Source: an uncultured Thermoguttaceae bacterium (GTDB lineage Bacteria; Planctomycetota; Planctomycetia; Pirellulales; Thermoguttaceae). From it: 64,000 bases of DNA. The stretch is taken from assembly GCA_937951625.1 (NCBI GenBank), contig CALFBP010000018.1, positions 62,001 through 126,000 of the forward strand. Direction: 5' to 3'. Within the stretch, counting starts at the first letter, position 1, and each line of letters opens with the position of its first letter. Made by a program: the position numbers and the translations under genes. Below the pieces are notes generated by a model. It did no database searches. It was not told where the DNA came from and worked only from the letters and a program-made list of their open reading frames with translations. Shown piece after piece: positions 60,227-64,000 of this stretch.

Positions 60227-63200
60227 TTACCCAGCCGGTTTTGGCGGTGGAGTCCGCTTGGGCGGCGCGGTGGGCGGAGTCGCTCGGGAGGATTCCGGTG
60301 AGGGGGGTGGCACGGGCTCGGGCGGGTGGGGGGCATCGGGGAGCATTCGCGGATCGCCGTCAGGATAGATCGTTTCGACTTGGCTGTCGGGCCACTCGTC
60401 GTTCCGCCCGCGCAGGCCCCCGTCGCCGGTCATCTCGATCACGTCGGCCAGGCACCAGTGCATCCGGGCGGCCTCCATCCGCTTGACCGCTTCCGCGTCC
60501 TCGTTGCTCCGCACGATGTGGGGCGTCATGATAATCAGCAGTTCGCGGCGCTCTGCCACTTTGGCGTCGTAGCGGAACAGGTGGCCAAGGACGGGAATGT
60601 CGCCCAACAGCGGAACCTGGCGGCGGGTCTCGGTAATCTGCTTGCTCAGCAAACCGCCCAGCACCACCGTCTGCCCGTCCGTCGCGCTGACCGTGGTTTG
60701 GGCAAGTTGTTGATTGATCCGCGGCGAGCGAATGATCTGGCCCGAGGCCGACACCGAAATCGGAATGCCCTCCGACTCGGGCCCCACGTCCGAGCGCTGG
60801 GCATCGATCTCCATGACCACGATTCCATCGGGACTGATCCGCGGTGTGACGCCGAGGATGATGCCCGTGTTGATGTAGTCCACGTTGTTCGTCTGGCCGA
60901 ACTGCGTCAGGGTCACGCCGCGAATTTGCGGCACCGATTGGCCGACATTGATGTAAGCCGTCTGATTGTCGAGCGTCTGGATCTGCGGCCGGGCGAGGAT
61001 GTCGATCCGCTGACGCGTTTTCAAGGCGCGGATCAAGACGCTGACGCTCTCGCTGGAGGCCGATAACACCAGCCCACCAAACCCAGCCTGCGTAGTCCTC
61101 CCTAGGCCGAAGTTCGACAGGCTTTGGCCGCCGACGAAGCGGGCGTTCTGCAAGGCCTGGGCGGTGTTGTCGTTGCCCTGAGTGGCGGAGTTGAAGAGGA
61201 ACCCCGGATTGGGCGGCGCCCCACGCTGGAACAGCAGCCCGTCTTGAAGCCCTAGTTCCACGCCGAACTCGTCGTTGTCCGCAAGGTCCACCTCGGCGAT
61301 GAGGACTTGGATCAAGACCATGGGCGGGCGTTTGTCCAGTTCCTCGACGAGCCGTTTGATTTCCTCGAAGTAGCGCGGCGTGGCGGCCACGATCAGCGCG
61401 TTGCTCACCGGCTCGGCCACGACCACGACTTGGCGCTCGATCTGCTCGAAGGGGCTCAAGAGCGCCCCGCCCGTGGTCTGGATGTTCAAGGCCTGCAATT
61501 CGCTGCGGAGGAAATTGTTGATCGCGGTGGCTACGTCGTTGGCCGGGGCATTTTTCAGGCGATAGACGGTGCTGATGCGTTCCTTCACGTCGCCCGAGTC
61601 GAGCCGCAAGAGCATCGCCTCGACCACGAGCAAGTCGCTTTCCGTTCCGGAGGCGAGAATCGTGTTGGTTCGCGGATCGGCGGCGAAGCGCAAGGGGACG
61701 AGAGAACTTTCGCCCTGGCCGGCCGCGGTTTGAATAGCGGGCGCGCCGCCCAATGCGCCCATGGCCCCGAATCCCGCCGTTCCCGTCGTGGTGGTCCCGA
61801 AAAAGTCATTCAGCATCTGGACCAAGGTCGTGGCATCACCGTTGACAATCGTGAAGACCTTGACCAAGGCGCGAACGGCCGGCGGCTGGTCGAGTTGCTT
61901 GATGAGGGCCTCGATGAGCGGCATGCTCTTGGCGGGGGCGGCCACGATGAGTGTGTTCGCCCGCGAATCGTAGGTGATCCGCACATCGGCGAGAATGCCC
62001 GAGCTGATCAGGCGGCGTTTGCCCTCGGCGTCGACGGTGACGAACTGCAACATGCTGGACCGCAGGCCGGTCATGCCCACCTGCGCCGCGCCAGCCGTCA
62101 CTCCCGGTGCCGCGGCGGCCTGGCCGGTTCGCACGCCCAATCGTCCCGCGCCCGCGGCCTGGCTTTGAATGGCGTCGTTGAGGGTTTGGGCCAAATCCGC
62201 GGCCAAGGTATGCGTGAGCTTGAAAACCTGGACCTCGCTGACGGCCGCGATTTCGTCCGTGTCGATGCGGGAGATCATGGCCGCGACTTCGGCCAGGTCG
62301 CGAGGGCTGCCGTGGACGATCAGCGAATTGGAACGGATGTCGGAAGTCACGCGGACAACAGGCGCCAAGCCGGTGGGATCGGCATAGTGCTCTTCGATCA
62401 TCGACTGCACTGTGGCCGCGGCGGCGTGTTGAAGGCGAAAGACCTGGAATTGGGCGTCTGGCTTGACCGGTACATCGAGAAGCTGGGTTAGCGACCGCGC
62501 ACGCTCGACGTTCTCCTTCCGGCCCACCAGCAGCAGCGCGTTCGGTCGGACCAAGGCGATGATCGTTACCGGACCTTGCCGCGGGGCGTAGACTTGGTTG
62601 TAGATTTGCGTGACCAACGTGGACACGGCCGAGCAATCGACCTGGTAGACCGGACAGACTTCAATGGCTGGTTCGGTCTCGACGCTCAGCTTCTCGATCT
62701 GTTGGATGATGTCCACGACCTGTTTCACGTCGCGGGCGTTGCCGCGAATGACCAACACGTCGAGCCCCTCGAGCATCTCGATCTGCACTGGACCGACCAG
62801 TCCACCCTCCTCCGGTCCAGCCGCGGCGTTTGGTGTGGGGTCTGCCAATCCAGCGGCAGGCGGGGCGGCGTTTGGCGCGGCAGCGGCCGGGGCTTGCGTC
62901 TCGGCGACGACCCGCACGGGCGTACGTTTGCCCGGCCGGAGTATCTGGGCGGCCAGCGGCGTTTTTTTGGGATCGAGGTCTGTCTCACCTCGGGCTTGAG
63001 ACGCCGTCGGACCGGAGCCTTGGTTGGAAACGCGGATCGCTTCCACCGTCCGTCTTGCGTCCTCGGCACGCGTGGATTGAAGGGGTACGAGCCGGGTGGT
63101 CTCAGCGCCGGTTTGCCGCGCGTGGTCCAGGACGCGAATCAGCGTCGGGAAGGCCTGCGCGGCTGTGCCCGAGGCCCGATACTGGATTCGGCCCGCCTCC

Positions 63201-63991
63201 CGATCCACGGAAAATGAAACTTCACTGCCATCGGTGAGCCGCAAACGGTACGACGTGGTACCCGGCCCAGTCGCTCCGAGTGACGTCAGCCGATTTCCGA
63301 AGATCGACGTCAACGACGCTTCCAACGACTCCGCAAGGGCGCGGCTCAATTCGATCTGGGCGACACTCTCCGGTTGCTTCGAGGAGGCAGCAGGCGCGAT
63401 GGCGCCGGTTTGCGACGCCGCGGGAAGCCCGGCCGGTGCAACCCCAGCAGGGTCGCCCCCTTGTGCGGACAACCTAGAGGCCAACGCATTTTGCACGTCT
63501 GGGGGGGCCAATACAAGCACTTGGGAGGTCCTCTGATCGGCAACAATCCGGACGCCCGGTAAACGCCCAAATTCATCCTGCAATTGCTTGGCAAGTTCGT
63601 TCGCCTTACCAGCAGGGCTGGAGTACACCTTCAACACTGCTTGGCTCGTGGTTGGCGTGGCGGGGGCGACGTCGTTCGCAGAGGGCTTGTCGAGGGAGGC
63701 CACCACCCGCTGCGCTAACTCCTGCGCGGCCGCCGTCCCTCGCACCAAAATCCGGTTGCCTCTGCGATCAGCGATGATTTCCGTCCCGGCGGGCAACAAT
63801 GGGCTCAAAACACTTTCTACTTGCTCGGCGCGGGAGTATTGCAACGCATAGGACTGGTATTCGTCCGCCGCAGTTGCGGACCAGCCGACATGCTGAAGCA
63901 CCAGAAAAAAAGATACGGTGACCAATCGCCGCCAAACTGCGCCATTTCTCTCAATCCACCACTTTTCCAAAACTTCCATCATTTGAGGCAT
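60227..63991 (-). CDS. very long secretin (GspD/PilQ superfamily)
   Basis: 1254 aa outer-membrane channel protein; typical GspD is about 650 aa. The signal segment is near residues 20-42 (RRLVTVSFFLVLQHVGWSATA). At least six N1/secretin-N-like repeats follow, recognisable by pairs such as QVFRLQHAAAATVQSMIEEH with VTSDIRSNSLIVHG, QVFKLTHTLAADLAQTL with ITYDSRANTLIVAA, and TVYRLKNAPANDVATAI with AEPVSNALIVAAT. The C-terminal secretin domain starts near 905 (PPMVLIQVLIAEVDLADNDE) and ends with VPLLGDIPVLGHLFR, the canonical beta-barrel motif. ATGs at 63982 and 63979 are alternative starts. A Pro-rich tail closes the protein. A lipoprotein gene follows. Type II secretion or type IV pilus use is likely; no other system genes are inside the window. 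Confidence 0.92.
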   Translation of the reverse strand: MPQMMEVLEKWWIERNGAVWRRLVTVSFFLVLQHVGWSATAADEYQSYALQYSRAEQVESVLSPLLPAGTEIIADRRGNRILVRGTAAAQELAQRVVASLDKPSANDVAPATPTTSQAVLKVYSSPAGKANELAKQLQDEFGRLPGVRIVADQRTSQVLVLAPPDVQNALASRLSAQGGDPAGVAPAGLPAASQTGAIAPAASSKQPESVAQIELSRALAESLEASLTSIFGNRLTSLGATGPGTTSYRLRLTDGSEVSFSVDREAGRIQYRASGTAAQAFPTLIRVLDHARQTGAETTRLVPLQSTRAEDARRTVEAIRVSNQGSGPTASQARGETDLDPKKTPLAAQILRPGKRTPVRVVAETQAPAAAAPNAAPPAAGLADPTPNAAAGPEEGGLVGPVQIEMLEGLDVLVIRGNARDVKQVVDIIQQIEKLSVETEPAIEVCPVYQVDCSAVSTLVTQIYNQVYAPRQGPVTIIALVRPNALLLVGRKENVERARSLTQLLDVPVKPDAQFQVFRLQHAAAATVQSMIEEHYADPTGLAPVVRVTSDIRSNSLIVHGSPRDLAEVAAMISRIDTDEIAAVSEVQVFKLTHTLAADLAQTLNDAIQSQAAGAGRLGVRTGQAAAAPGVTAGAAQVGMTGLRSSMLQFVTVDAEGKRRLISSGILADVRITYDSRANTLIVAAPAKSMPLIEALIKQLDQPPAVRALVKVFTIVNGDATTLVQMLNDFFGTTTTGTAGFGAMGALGGAPAIQTAAGQGESSLVPLRFAADPRTNTILASGTESDLLVVEAMLLRLDSGDVKERISTVYRLKNAPANDVATAINNFLRSELQALNIQTTGGALLSPFEQIERQVVVVAEPVSNALIVAATPRYFEEIKRLVEELDKRPPMVLIQVLIAEVDLADNDEFGVELGLQDGLLFQRGAPPNPGFLFNSATQGNDNTAQALQNARFVGGQSLSNFGLGRTTQAGFGGLVLSASSESVSVLIRALKTRQRIDILARPQIQTLDNQTAYINVGQSVPQIRGVTLTQFGQTNNVDYINTGIILGVTPRISPDGIVVMEIDAQRSDVGPESEGIPISVSASGQIIRSPRINQQLAQTTVSATDGQTVVLGGLLSKQITETRRQVPLLGDIPVLGHLFRYDAKVAERRELLIIMTPHIVRSNEDAEAVKRMEAARMHWCLADVIEMTGDGGLRGRNDEWPDSQVETIYPDGDPRMLPDAPHPPEPVPPPSPESSRATPPTAPPKRTPPPKPAG

Positions 63992-64000
63992 TTTTATAGA

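Overview
The window is about 62% GC and reads as chromosome of a planctomycete, most likely a Pirellulales-type lineage. Pointers to this are tandem clpP genes behind trigger factor, a YfbK-like anti-sigma protein coupled to an ECF sigma factor, an eukaryotic-like kinase beside an FHA-cyclase, a very long secretin, sulfatase-like and GHL10/GH123-like proteins, many Pro/Ala-rich lipoproteins, and a flagellin with the FliW/CsrA pair. The exact genus cannot be read from the sequence. There is no rRNA, CRISPR array, insertion sequence or prophage; the only RNA gene seen is one tRNA-Gly(GCC).

Layout. 1-4.9 kb (minus): a small membrane protein, miaB and glnE. 5.2-6.9 kb: an anchored protein with a pseudopilin-like tail. 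7.1-11.2 kb (minus): a Cache-domain Ser/Thr kinase followed by an FHA-GAF-nucleotide cyclase, probably one signalling unit. 11.7-17.2 kb: a polyprenol-phosphate glycosyltransferase, an MFS transporter, a sugar-nucleotide epimerase, a lipoprotein, a methyltransferase and mutM. 17.5-23.1 kb: two secreted carbohydrate-active proteins (GHL10 and GH123/DUF4091 types). 24.1-27.1 kb: promoter, tRNA-Gly, tig, clpP1 and clpP2, with tig and clpP1 overlapping as ATGA. 27.2-28.6 kb: a lipoprotein. 28.9-33.2 kb: fliW, csrA and a 1044-residue flagellin with a sigma-28-like promoter and a strong terminator.

33.3-43 kb is the most accessory-looking part: a type-2 tryptophan synthase beta chain diverging from a 2125-residue one-module synthetase (fatty acyl-AMP ligase, carrier, condensation, adenylation, carrier, thioesterase), which faces a MacB-like ABC exporter pair. 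43.3-53.9 kb is mostly housekeeping: purA-uppS, hrpA, a MoaD-like carrier, rtcA and an NCS2-type permease. 54-58.2 kb (minus) carries an ECF sigma factor, an anti-sigma/YfbK-like protein that has lost its VWA domain, and a sulfatase-fold protein without its catalytic and metal residues. 58.5-64 kb has a Gly-rich BON-domain protein converging with, and overlapping, a lipoprotein gene that lies behind a giant secretin.

The best candidates for undescribed biology are the kinase/FHA-cyclase pair, whose cyclase lacks the usual base-selecting residues; the one-module lipo-amino-acid synthetase; the sigma/anti-sigma unit with a VWA-less YfbK scaffold; and a domain shared by two otherwise unrelated lipoproteins of the window.
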